Notes under the pieces: model-generated
The model's input: the letters and a program-made list of their open reading frames with translations, nothing else
Told to the model about the DNA's origin: nothing
Databases searched by the model: none
From: Flammeovirgaceae bacterium
GTDB taxonomy: Bacteria; Bacteroidota; Bacteroidia; Cytophagales; Cyclobacteriaceae
NCBI GenBank assembly: GCA_024638265.1
Contig: JAHEKQ010000005.1
Span: forward strand, 21,708-85,707
Direction: 5' to 3'
Length of the DNA: 64,000 nucleotides
Translations under genes and position numbers: made by a program
Part shown: positions 1 through 8,059 of the stretch, piece after piece
Numbering within the stretch: the first letter of the stretch is position 1
Layout: every line of letters begins with the position of its first letter

Positions 1-1
1 G

Positions 2-1042
2 ATCGTAGCCGCTGCCGCCTTGGCACACGATATCGGGAATCCCCCTTTCGGGCATTCAGGTGAAAAGGCAATTTCTGATTACTTCAGGGATAAGGGAACT
101 GAACTGGGGCTGAAATCACAAATGACCGAAAAGCAGTGGGCTGACCTTACGAATTTTGAAGGGAATGCCCAGGGCTTCAGGATATTAACCAGCAACCGAT
201 ACCTCGGTTTACGACTTACAGGAGCCACACTCGCAGCGTTCAGTAAGTATCCCCGGGAATCGGTGATCGATAAACGCGACCCTAAGCGCCGAAGTCAGAA
301 AAAGTATGGCTACTTCCAGTCGGAGAAAGATGTCTTCGCAGAAGTGGCCTCGAGACTCGAACTTCTATCGCTAGGGGAAAACTCCTGGGCAAGACATCCC
401 CTAACCTTCCTGGTGGAAGCGGCCGATGACATTTGCTATGCGATTATCGACCTGGAGGATGGCTGCCGACTGGGATTGGTTTCCTACAAGGATACCGAAG
501 AACTTCTCATTCCTATTGTCGGGGAGAAATTCAACCGCAGAAAACTGGAGGAATCCGGAAGTGTGGAGGAGAAGATTGGAGTCCTCAGGGCACTGGCTAT
601 CACCAACCTGATCCAGCAATGTTGTGACCTATTCCTCACCTCGGAAAATTCCTTATTGGAAGCCAGCCTCGATACCTCACTAACTGAATTAGTACCCGCT
701 TCAAATGCTTTGTCCGAAATCATCAGGATCTCACTCGATTCGATATACCGGTCCCGGAAGGTACTTGAAATTGAAGCTGTTGGTTATGAAGTGATTCCCG
801 GTATCCTGGAAACGATCACCGAAGCCTGTTATTTCAGTTATCTTAACCCGGGAAAGCAAACTGGGAAGCATCAGAATATCATACGACTTCTCCCGGCCGA
901 GATGAAGGAGTCGCTGGACGAAAAAAACCTCTCTGCCTATGATATGTCAATGCTTTGTACCGATTTCGTGTCAGGTATGACAGACCGTGGGGCAATCGGT
1001 TTTTACAGGTTGATAAAAGGGATCGATTTACCCCGAGGGTAA
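2..1042 (+). CDS. dgt: Deoxyguanosinetriphosphate triphosphohydrolase (dGTPase), 5' truncated
   Basis: Hydrolyses dGTP to deoxyguanosine and triphosphate, helping to set the dNTP pool. The reading frame is open from base 2, so the gene begins outside the window and 346 C-terminal residues are present. The first visible residues, LAHDIGNPPFGHSGE, are the HD-domain signature of the family, with the metal-binding His-Asp pair at bases 26-31. Family members are usually about 440-500 residues, so roughly 100 are missing. A TTG at 20 is an internal leucine codon and not the start. The gene ends 58 bases before the RND exporter on the same strand, from which it is separated by a short hairpin and a promoter-like element. 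The family assignment is secure; substrate breadth beyond dGTP cannot be read from sequence. Confidence 0.93.
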   Translation: MVAAAALAHDIGNPPFGHSGEKAISDYFRDKGTELGLKSQMTEKQWADLTNFEGNAQGFRILTSNRYLGLRLTGATLAAFSKYPRESVIDKRDPKRRSQKKYGYFQSEKDVFAEVASRLELLSLGENSWARHPLTFLVEAADDICYAIIDLEDGCRLGLVSYKDTEELLIPIVGEKFNRRKLEESGSVEEKIGVLRALAITNLIQQCCDLFLTSENSLLEASLDTSLTELVPASNALSEIIRISLDSIYRSRKVLEIEAVGYEVIPGILETITEACYFSYLNPGKQTGKHQNIIRLLPAEMKESLDEKNLSAYDMSMLCTDFVSGMTDRGAIGFYRLIKGIDLPRG

Positions 1043-1043
1043 A
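1027..1043 (+). other. Short perfect hairpin over the dgt stop codon
   Basis: TTTACCC, a CGA loop and GGGTAAA form a 7-bp stem that includes the dgt stop codon. The bases that follow are not T-rich, so it is a poor intrinsic terminator. It may protect the 3' end of the dgt transcript or be chance. Confidence 0.3.
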
Positions 1044-1078
1044 ACTACTTTAGGAACCCCAAATCCCTAAATATTCAT

Positions 1079-1086
1079 TACCTTTG
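1079..1086 (+). promoter_or_regulatory. Bacteroidota-type -7 promoter element for the RND exporter gene
   Basis: TACCTTTG matches the TAnnTTTG consensus. It lies 14 bases before the ATG at 1101, implying a very short leader. I see no clear -33 TTG at the usual 19-base spacing. Its position argues against the GTG at 1086 as start codon, because that GTG shares a base with the element. Confidence 0.5.
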
Positions 1087-1100
1087 TGGCTTGTTTCGAA

Positions 1101-3560
1101 ATGTGGACCAAGCTCTCCCATAAAATAATAAAATACAGGCTCCCCCTACTGATTCTGATAGGGTTGGTAACCGCGTTTATGGGATACCATGGGATCAATG
1201 CCGAGATGTCTTACAACTACAAGGCAACGGTTCCCAAGAATGACCCGCAAATGATCGAGTTCGAGAACTTTCGAGCAGAATTCGGTCAGGATGGCACCGT
1301 AGTAGCTTTAGGATTCCAGGATAGTTCGGTATTCAATCCCGAAAAATTCAAGCTTTACGCCCAACTAAGTAACGACCTGAAGGATATTGAACACATTGTT
1401 GAGGTGGTCTCTATTCCGCTCATTAAGCGAATGGTCAAAGCGGAAACCGGGAGAAAGTTTATCCTCGAGCCGATCTTCAATGAAATACCTGCCGATCGTC
1501 CAACATTGGACAGCCTCCTGGCAGTTGCCAAGGAACAAAAGTTTTTCAGTCAACGACTGATTAATGAGGAAAGTGGTGCAATCATGTTGCTCCTCTCAAT
1601 TTCCGGAGATATGATCAACACACCGACCCGGCTGACCATCACAGACCAGATCATTGAGCTGGGTGAAAAATTTGAACGGGATAGCGGCATAAAAGTACGA
1701 TATGCGGGCCTTCCTTTTGTCAGATCGGTTATCGCCGGGCAGGTCGGTGACGAATTGAAGATCTTTCTGGCATTGTCAATTGCCGTCACAGGATTTATTC
1801 TTTTGTTGTTTTTCCGGTCTTGGGATGCTTTCATTTTCCCTATGATCATCATAGCGGTGGTGATCGTCTGGGTTTTTGGAACTATTGTACTTTTCGGGTT
1901 TAAAGTATCCATTCTTACCAGCCTCGTACCACCCTTGATAGTGGTAATAGGTATCCCCAACAGTGTATACCTCACCAACAAGTACCATCAGGAGTACCAG
2001 ATGCACGGCAATAAAGTATGGGCCATCAGCCGTGTAATCAGGAAGATTGGTTTAGTCACCCTGATCACAAACTTCACCACTGCCATCGGCTTTCTGGTCC
2101 TCATCTCGACGGACATAGTCGTTTTACGTGAGTTTGGAATCATCGCGGGCCTTAACATTCTGGCCACATTCGTTGTAAGTATTGTCCTCATCCCGGCTGT
2201 ATTCTATTGGTTGCCACCCCCCACGACTAAACAGATGAGCCATCTGAAGTTCAAACCTCTGGACATCGCACTTACTGCGATGGATACGGTGGTTCATCGG
2301 CACAGAACGATTGTTTATGTGATTACCGCTTTGATCCTTGTTGCGGCATTTATTGGTATGTCAAGAGTAAATGCCGTCTCTTATATTGTGGATGATTTAC
2401 CGGAAGAGAGCGAAATCCAACAGGACCTGGAGTTTTTTGAAGCCAATTTTAGTGGAATCATGCCTCTTGAGATCGTGGTAGATACCAAAAAGCGCCGCGG
2501 GATCACACGCTTATCCTCCATTCGCCAGATTAACGAGATGGAAGAAATGCTGGAATCTCAACCTGAGATCTCCAGGCCCGTTTCGATGATAAGCCTCGTA
2601 AAAGCAACACGGCAGGCGTTTTACAATAATAATCCTGACCGATATGACATCCCCTCCAATAATCGCGAGAGGGGCTTTCTGCTTCGCTATCTCAACAATG
2701 ATGGTGACAGCATGGACATGATATACAGTTTTGTAGATACTTCCCTTCAAAAAATGAGGGTATCCATGCAGGTTGCCGACATAGGAAGTGACCGGATGGA
2801 GGAACTACTCAACGAGCGGGTCAGACCACAAATAGATTCCATTTTTGCCGGAACGGATATCGAAGTAACTATCACCGGTACTACACCCCTCTTTGTCAAG
2901 GGAAATAAGTTTCTCATTGAAAATCTGCGAAACAGCCTTATCCTGGCTTTCATAATAATTGCCATTACCATGGGGGTGTTGTTTGCTAATGTGCGGATGA
3001 TCCTTATCTCAATAGTACCCAATGTAATCCCGCTACTGATCACCGCAGGAATTATGGGATTCTTCAATATTCCCCTAAAACCAAGCACGGCCCTTATATT
3101 CAGCATTGCATTTGGTATCTCGGTGGATGACTCCATTCATTACCTGGCTAAATACAGGCAGGAATTATTTGGCAACCAGTTCTTCGTTCCATTTGCTGTC
3201 AGTAAAAGTATTCGTGAAACAGGAGCAAGTATGATGTATACCTCCATCATTCTCTTTGCGGGGTTTGTCATATTTACGGGTTCTGATTTTGGTGGAACGG
3301 TGGCTTTGGGAATTCTAACTAGCACCACACTCCTGATCGCAATGGTCACGAATCTGGTATTGCTGCCTTCATTGATTATGACTTTTGATGACGGTAAGAG
3401 AAAGCTCAACAAACACCCGATTATCGAGCAGTATGACAGCTCGTTTTACGCGGAAGACGATGATGAGGAAATTGACTTGAATAAGTTAGAAGTGTACAGG
3501 GTCAACCGATCGGAATTGACCTTTATCAACGAGGATAAAAAAGAAAAGGAAGAGAAGTGA
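1101..3560 (+). CDS. RND/MMPL-family exporter
   Basis: An inner-membrane proton-driven transporter of the RND superfamily in its MMPL/SSD branch; the substrate is unknown. The 819-residue protein has the expected two-fold repeat. One membrane segment near residues 15-35 is followed by a periplasmic domain to about 220, five segments to about 390, a seventh near 410-430, a second periplasmic domain, and five closing segments. The charged motif GISVDDSIHYLAKY in the second half is typical of the SSD-like helices. The tail is cytoplasmic and acidic (EDDDEEIDLNK). I chose ATG 1101 over the upstream GTG 1086 because a -7 promoter element overlaps the latter. Its stop overlaps the ileS start (GTGA), so the two are translationally coupled. 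Lipids or other hydrophobic molecules are plausible cargoes by family analogy only. Confidence 0.85.
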   Translation: MWTKLSHKIIKYRLPLLILIGLVTAFMGYHGINAEMSYNYKATVPKNDPQMIEFENFRAEFGQDGTVVALGFQDSSVFNPEKFKLYAQLSNDLKDIEHIVEVVSIPLIKRMVKAETGRKFILEPIFNEIPADRPTLDSLLAVAKEQKFFSQRLINEESGAIMLLLSISGDMINTPTRLTITDQIIELGEKFERDSGIKVRYAGLPFVRSVIAGQVGDELKIFLALSIAVTGFILLLFFRSWDAFIFPMIIIAVVIVWVFGTIVLFGFKVSILTSLVPPLIVVIGIPNSVYLTNKYHQEYQMHGNKVWAISRVIRKIGLVTLITNFTTAIGFLVLISTDIVVLREFGIIAGLNILATFVVSIVLIPAVFYWLPPPTTKQMSHLKFKPLDIALTAMDTVVHRHRTIVYVITALILVAAFIGMSRVNAVSYIVDDLPEESEIQQDLEFFEANFSGIMPLEIVVDTKKRRGITRLSSIRQINEMEEMLESQPEISRPVSMISLVKATRQAFYNNNPDRYDIPSNNRERGFLLRYLNNDGDSMDMIYSFVDTSLQKMRVSMQVADIGSDRMEELLNERVRPQIDSIFAGTDIEVTITGTTPLFVKGNKFLIENLRNSLILAFIIIAITMGVLFANVRMILISIVPNVIPLLITAGIMGFFNIPLKPSTALIFSIAFGISVDDSIHYLAKYRQELFGNQFFVPFAVSKSIRETGASMMYTSIILFAGFVIFTGSDFGGTVALGILTSTTLLIAMVTNLVLLPSLIMTFDDGKRKLNKHPIIEQYDSSFYAEDDDEEIDLNKLEVYRVNRSELTFINEDKKEKEEK

Positions 3561-6500
3561 AATACAGGGAGTATAAGGAGAAGAATCCGGCACAAATGAC
3601 CGGGGAACTACTTCGATACTGGAAAGAAAACCAGGTCTTCGAAAAGTCGGTAAACAATCGCCCGAAAGATAATTCCTTTACGTTCTATGAAGGCCCACCT
3701 TCTGCCAACGGAACCCCCGGCATACATCACGTCATGGCAAGAACGGTTAAGGATCTGTTTTGCCGATTCAAAACTATGACGGGTTATCGCGTGGAGAGGA
3801 AAGGTGGATGGGACACCCACGGACTGCCCGTGGAACTCCAGGTGGAAAAAGAACTCGGGATCAGTAAGGAGGATATTGGCAAGAAGATTACGGTGGAGGA
3901 GTACAATGCCCGCTGTCGTGAGACTGTCATGAAATATAAGGGTGAATGGGATGCACTGACAGACCAGATGGGTTATTGGGTAGACCTCGATGATCCCTAT
4001 GTGACTTTTAAGCCCGAATACATAGAAACACTTTGGTGGTTACTGAGGCAACTCTATGATAAAGGCCTGCTCTACAAAGGTTATACCATCCAACCCTATT
4101 CACCGGCTGCAGGTACCGGACTGAGTTCACACGAACTGAACCAACCTGGAACTTACAAGAATGTCAAGGACACTACCATTACCGCGCAGTTCAAGGTAAA
4201 AGGTACGGAAAACGATTATTTTCTGGCGTGGACAACAACGCCGTGGACCCTTGCTGCTAATAATGGGCTAGCCATAGGTGAAAATATTGAATATGTTAAG
4301 GTCAGCACCTTCAATCAGTATACTTACGAGAAAGTGAATGTGATTCTGGCAAAAGACCGGATGTCGGCCTATTTCAATGAAAAAGCATCTGAAATCCCAC
4401 TTGATGAGTACAAGCCAGGTGATAAGCTTATACCCTACCAGGTAATCGACAGTTTTAAAGGAAAGAAACTTACCGGTATGCGCTATGAACAGCTGATGCC
4501 CTATATACCACTGCCCGACCCTGCTTTTACCGTAGTCGCAGGAGATTTCGTTACTACCGAAGACGGAACAGGTATTGTTCATATTTCCCGGACCTTCGGT
4601 GCAGATGACTTCAAGGCCAGTGTTCAGCATGGACTACCCGGTGTTTTCGTGAAGGATGAAGAGGGAAATGATGTGCCCATTGTGGATAAACAAGGGCGCT
4701 ATGTAAATGAGATCACCGACTTTGCCGGGATGTATGTCCGCAATGAGTACTATCCTAAGGAGGAAATGCCTGAGAAATCGCTGGACGTTCAGATAGCCAT
4801 CAAGTTGAAGGAGGACAATAAAGCCTTTTTGGTCAACAAGTACGAACATACCTATCCCCATTGCTGGCGTACCGATAAACCCGTCTTGTATTACCCCATG
4901 GATAGCTGGTTTATCAAGACCACGGCTCTTAAGGATAAATTAGTTGATCTCAACAATACGATAAACTGGAAACCGGAGTCGACCGGAAAGGGCCGCTTTG
5001 GCAACTGGTTGGAAAATCTCGTTGACTGGAACCTGTCAAGGTCCCGATTCTGGGGAACACCCCTTCCTATTTGGGTCAGCGAAGACGGACTTGAGCAAAA
5101 GTGTATTGGATCAATAGCCGAGCTGCGAGAGGAGGTTAAAATATCCGTCGGGAAGGGATTCATGGCAAGTGAACTTCCCGAAGATTTCGATCCCCACCGA
5201 CCCTTCGTGGATGATATCATCCTCGTGAGTGAAAGCGGTAATAAGATGAAAAGGGTACCTGACCTGATTGACGTCTGGTTTGATTCCGGGGCTATGCCAT
5301 ATGCGCAGCTCCACTATCCCTTCGAAAACGAGGATGCCTTTAAAGATAACTATCCCGCCGATTTTATCGCTGAGGGCGTTGACCAGACCAGGGGATGGTT
5401 CTTTACACTTCACGCTATTGCAGCGCTTCTTTTTGATTCTGTGGCTTTCAGGAACGTGATTGCCAACGGACTGGTACTCGATAAGGACGGGAATAAGATG
5501 TCAAAAAGGCTGGGTAATGCCATCGATCCTTTCAAGACTCTTGAGCAATACGGTCCTGATGCAACCCGGTGGTATATGATTTCCAATGCCAACCCCTGGG
5601 ACAACCTGAAATTTAACCTCGACGGGGTAGATGAGGTAAAGAGAAGATTTTTTGGGACTATTCAGAATACGTATTCATTCTTTGCATTATATGCGAATCT
5701 CGATGAATTTACCTATCAGGAAGATCCGATACCGTTGAACAAGCGGACAGAAAGTGATCAATGGATCCTGTCGAAGCTCAATACGACCATAGGTAAGGTC
5801 AGGGATTCACTTAATGATTATGAACCCACACGTGCCGCGAGGCTCATAATGAATTTCACGATCGATGACCTCAGTAATTGGTATGTGAGACTCAATAGAA
5901 AACGGTTCTGGAAGGGTGAATACAGCGATGACAAGATCGCCGCCTACCAGACGCTTTACGTTTGCCTTATAACCATTGCCAAACTGAGTGCTCCCATTGC
6001 ACCCTTTTATTTCGATCGGCTTTTCCTCGACCTCAACACCGTGTCAGGGCTTGAAGATGCAGAATCTGTTCATCTTACGGATTATCCTTCCAGTGACGAA
6101 TCCCTCATCGACCCGGTCCTCGAAGATAAGATGGGCCAGGCGCAGAGGATTTCAAGTCTGGTTCACTCACTCCGGAAAAAACACAGGATTAAGGTTCGTC
6201 AACCACTTCACAAGATTCTCCTACCACAGATCAGCAACGAATTCAGGGATCATGTAATGGCGGTAAAGGACATCATTCTCAACGAAATTAATATCAAAGA
6301 GATTGAATTTGTGACTGAAGACTCGGGGATCCTGGTTAAAAGGATTAAGCCTAACTTCAGAAAAATAGGTCAAACCTATGGCTCTGATACCCAAGTCGTG
6401 GCAAAGGTGATACAGTCTATGGACAACGATGCAATTGCAGCACTGGAGGAGGATGACCGATTCACGTTTACCGTCGATGGCAAAGACTATACGATCTCAA

Positions 6501-6853
6501 TGGAAGATGTTGAAATCGCTTATGATGATATTCCCGGATGGTCAGTAGCTTCTGAGGGCAAAGTCACCGTTGCCCTGGATATATCCATTACTGATGAACT
6601 CAGGATGGAAGGAATTGCCCGGGATTTCGTCAATCGCATTCAAAACCTGAGGAAAGACCAAGGCCTGGACGTACAGGACCGTATCACGATTGCCGTTCAT
6701 GCGGGATCTGAGTTGGTAAAGAATTCCTTATTGGAACATCGCGATTATATTTGCAGGGAAACTCAGGCAAATGAACTGAATTTTGCCGAACGTCTCAATA
6801 ACGAGGTAACCATAGAAATAGATGAAAACAAGCTGGAAGTTAGTATTGCATGA
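3557..6853 (+). CDS. ileS: Isoleucyl-tRNA synthetase
   Basis: Charges tRNA-Ile with isoleucine in the cytoplasm; a class Ia aminoacyl-tRNA synthetase of 1098 residues, normal for the long bacterial form. The HIGH-type motif appears as GTPGIHHV near residue 54, the editing (CP1) domain contains TTTPWTLAANNGLAI, and the KMSKS loop is KMSKRLGNA near residue 648. An anticodon-binding domain follows from about 730. The start is GTG at 3557, overlapping the stop of the RND gene by four bases. The stop overlaps the lspA ATG in the same way. An ileS-lspA pair is common in bacteria, so the RND-ileS-lspA run is probably one transcript. Confidence 0.97.
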   Translation: MKYREYKEKNPAQMTGELLRYWKENQVFEKSVNNRPKDNSFTFYEGPPSANGTPGIHHVMARTVKDLFCRFKTMTGYRVERKGGWDTHGLPVELQVEKELGISKEDIGKKITVEEYNARCRETVMKYKGEWDALTDQMGYWVDLDDPYVTFKPEYIETLWWLLRQLYDKGLLYKGYTIQPYSPAAGTGLSSHELNQPGTYKNVKDTTITAQFKVKGTENDYFLAWTTTPWTLAANNGLAIGENIEYVKVSTFNQYTYEKVNVILAKDRMSAYFNEKASEIPLDEYKPGDKLIPYQVIDSFKGKKLTGMRYEQLMPYIPLPDPAFTVVAGDFVTTEDGTGIVHISRTFGADDFKASVQHGLPGVFVKDEEGNDVPIVDKQGRYVNEITDFAGMYVRNEYYPKEEMPEKSLDVQIAIKLKEDNKAFLVNKYEHTYPHCWRTDKPVLYYPMDSWFIKTTALKDKLVDLNNTINWKPESTGKGRFGNWLENLVDWNLSRSRFWGTPLPIWVSEDGLEQKCIGSIAELREEVKISVGKGFMASELPEDFDPHRPFVDDIILVSESGNKMKRVPDLIDVWFDSGAMPYAQLHYPFENEDAFKDNYPADFIAEGVDQTRGWFFTLHAIAALLFDSVAFRNVIANGLVLDKDGNKMSKRLGNAIDPFKTLEQYGPDATRWYMISNANPWDNLKFNLDGVDEVKRRFFGTIQNTYSFFALYANLDEFTYQEDPIPLNKRTESDQWILSKLNTTIGKVRDSLNDYEPTRAARLIMNFTIDDLSNWYVRLNRKRFWKGEYSDDKIAAYQTLYVCLITIAKLSAPIAPFYFDRLFLDLNTVSGLEDAESVHLTDYPSSDESLIDPVLEDKMGQAQRISSLVHSLRKKHRIKVRQPLHKILLPQISNEFRDHVMAVKDIILNEINIKEIEFVTEDSGILVKRIKPNFRKIGQTYGSDTQVVAKVIQSMDNDAIAALEEDDRFTFTVDGKDYTISMEDVEIAYDDIPGWSVASEGKVTVALDISITDELRMEGIARDFVNRIQNLRKDQGLDVQDRITIAVHAGSELVKNSLLEHRDYICRETQANELNFAERLNNEVTIEIDENKLEVSIA

Positions 6854-7566
6854 CTAAGAAAGCCTTACCTTTTTTCCTGATAGCTTTGGCTGTTATAGTG
6901 GTGGACCAGACCAGTAAACTGCTGGTTTATTACAATATGGATCTCAATACAGAATTCAATGTAATCGGCCAATGGTTCCGAATTCATTACCTTCTTAACC
7001 CCGGTATGGCTTTCGGGTTGAAATGGGAAAGCGAATACGGCAAACTCGCCCTGACAGTTTTTCGCCTGGTCGCTATGGTGGGCATCGGGTATTACCTTTA
7101 CCTCCTGGTTAAGCGCAATTCCCATCGGGGCTTGCTGATCTCTATGGGATTGATTTTGGGAGGCGCTGTAGGAAACGTTATTGACAGTACTTTCTACGGG
7201 GTATTCCTCAATAATGCCCTTCCCGGCTCTCCTACTCCATGGTTTCATGGCCAAGTGATCGATATGCTGTATTTCCCAATGATAAATGGCCGATACCCGG
7301 AATGGATTCCATTTCTGGGGGGTGATCGCTACCAATTCTTCAGCCCGGTATTTAATGTAGCCGACTCCTCTATATTTATTGGGGTAGTGATTATCCTTAT
7401 CTTCCAGAAGCGCTTCTTTCCTCCCAAAAAGGACCCGCAGGGAAACGAAGTACAGCCTCTTGAATCCATGACCCCGGGAGAACCTATTCCCGAAACCCAA
7501 CCTCCAGAACCCGGTTCAACACCGATAACCCCCGAACCGGAAGACCGGGAAGATTCCGGAAAATAA
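6850..7566 (+). CDS. lspA: Lipoprotein signal peptidase II
   Basis: Cleaves the signal peptide from diacylated prolipoproteins in the inner membrane. At 238 residues it is longer than the usual 150-170. The two catalytic aspartates are visible: Asp112 in GNVIDSTFYG and Asp172 in FNVADSS. Between them lies the 35-40 residue insertion typical of Bacteroidota LspA. Four membrane segments are evident. After about residue 193 a soluble proline- and glutamate-rich tail follows, which is not needed for catalysis in the family and may be a cytoplasmic linker. Translation is coupled to ileS through an ATGA overlap. Several predicted lipoproteins in this window (DUF1573, cytochrome c, SCO) would be its substrates. 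Confidence 0.95.
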   Translation: MTKKALPFFLIALAVIVVDQTSKLLVYYNMDLNTEFNVIGQWFRIHYLLNPGMAFGLKWESEYGKLALTVFRLVAMVGIGYYLYLLVKRNSHRGLLISMGLILGGAVGNVIDSTFYGVFLNNALPGSPTPWFHGQVIDMLYFPMINGRYPEWIPFLGGDRYQFFSPVFNVADSSIFIGVVIILIFQKRFFPPKKDPQGNEVQPLESMTPGEPIPETQPPEPGSTPITPEPEDREDSGK

Positions 7567-7625
7567 TTACATAATTAATTACTGGATTAATTGTAGTATT
7601 AATTACATAATTAATTACATAATTA
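7565..7625 (+). repeat. AT-rich direct repeats upstream of the PadR gene
   Basis: An 18-base unit, AATTACATAATTAATTAC, occurs exactly at 7565-7582 and again at 7601-7618. A partial third copy overlaps at 7613-7625. The copies are 36 bases apart from start to start, and the middle contains an imperfect dyad (GTATTAATTAC). They lie between the lspA stop and the promoter element of the PadR gene, so operator sites are plausible; this is inference from position and symmetry. Confidence 0.7.
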
Positions 7626-7671
7626 TTCTATCATCGTAACCCACTCTGCATAGCATGGATTTTATTTCTTG

Positions 7672-7679
7672 TATATTTG
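7672..7679 (+). promoter_or_regulatory. -7 promoter element for the PadR-permease operon
   Basis: TATATTTG fits TAnnTTTG exactly and lies 40 bases before the ATG at 7720. The AT-rich direct repeats are immediately upstream. No convincing -33 element is visible. Confidence 0.5.
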
Positions 7680-7719
7680 TACAACTAATGTATCTCATTG
7701 TCCGTATAAGAATTTAAGA

Positions 7720-8058
7720 ATGAAAGGAACACATATTGGTGATCTCGAAGAACTGGTCTTGTTGTCTGTCGGGAGTCTTTATCGGGAAGCTTACGCCGTT
7801 AATATTATGAAAGTGATAAAGGAAAATTCAAGGAGGTCTCCTGACGTAACATCCGTGCACTCTGTGCTTAGAAGACTTGAGAAAAAAGGACTTGTGAATT
7901 CTGAGATGGGGGGTTCCAGTGCCGAACGTGGTGGCCGAAGAAAAAGACTCTTCACTTTGACCACAGCGGGCAGGGCTGTATTAGATGATATCAATGCCAC
8001 ACGGACAGCATTGTATAGTAAGTTGCCGAAACTGACCATGCAGGGAATATCGATATAA
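7720..8058 (+). CDS. PadR-family transcriptional regulator
   Basis: A 112-residue winged-helix DNA-binding protein that probably controls the adjacent permease. The body reads GDLEELVLLSV, then the recognition-helix region, then KGLVNSEMGGS and RRKRLFTLTTAGRAVL, which is the PadR wing. Homologues begin close to this motif, so ATG 7720 (MKGTHIGDLEEL) is preferred to a TTG 51 bases upstream. It ends one base before the GTG of the FtsX-like permease. PadR-permease pairs are a recurrent Bacteroidota arrangement. The AT-rich direct repeats upstream are candidate operators for autoregulation. Confidence 0.88.
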   Translation: MKGTHIGDLEELVLLSVGSLYREAYAVNIMKVIKENSRRSPDVTSVHSVLRRLEKKGLVNSEMGGSSAERGGRRKRLFTLTTAGRAVLDDINATRTALYSKLPKLTMQGISI

Positions 8059-8059
8059 C

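Noticed and set aside
1027..1043. Intrinsic terminator after dgt
   Set aside because: The hairpin is perfect, but no T run follows; listed only as a hairpin.
1086..1100. GTG 1086 as start of the RND exporter
   Set aside because: It overlaps an exact -7 promoter element; ATG 1101 gives the normal N-terminus.
7669..7719. Upstream TTG start for the PadR regulator
   Set aside because: The added 17 residues are cysteine-rich and unlike the family, and the -7 element lies within them.
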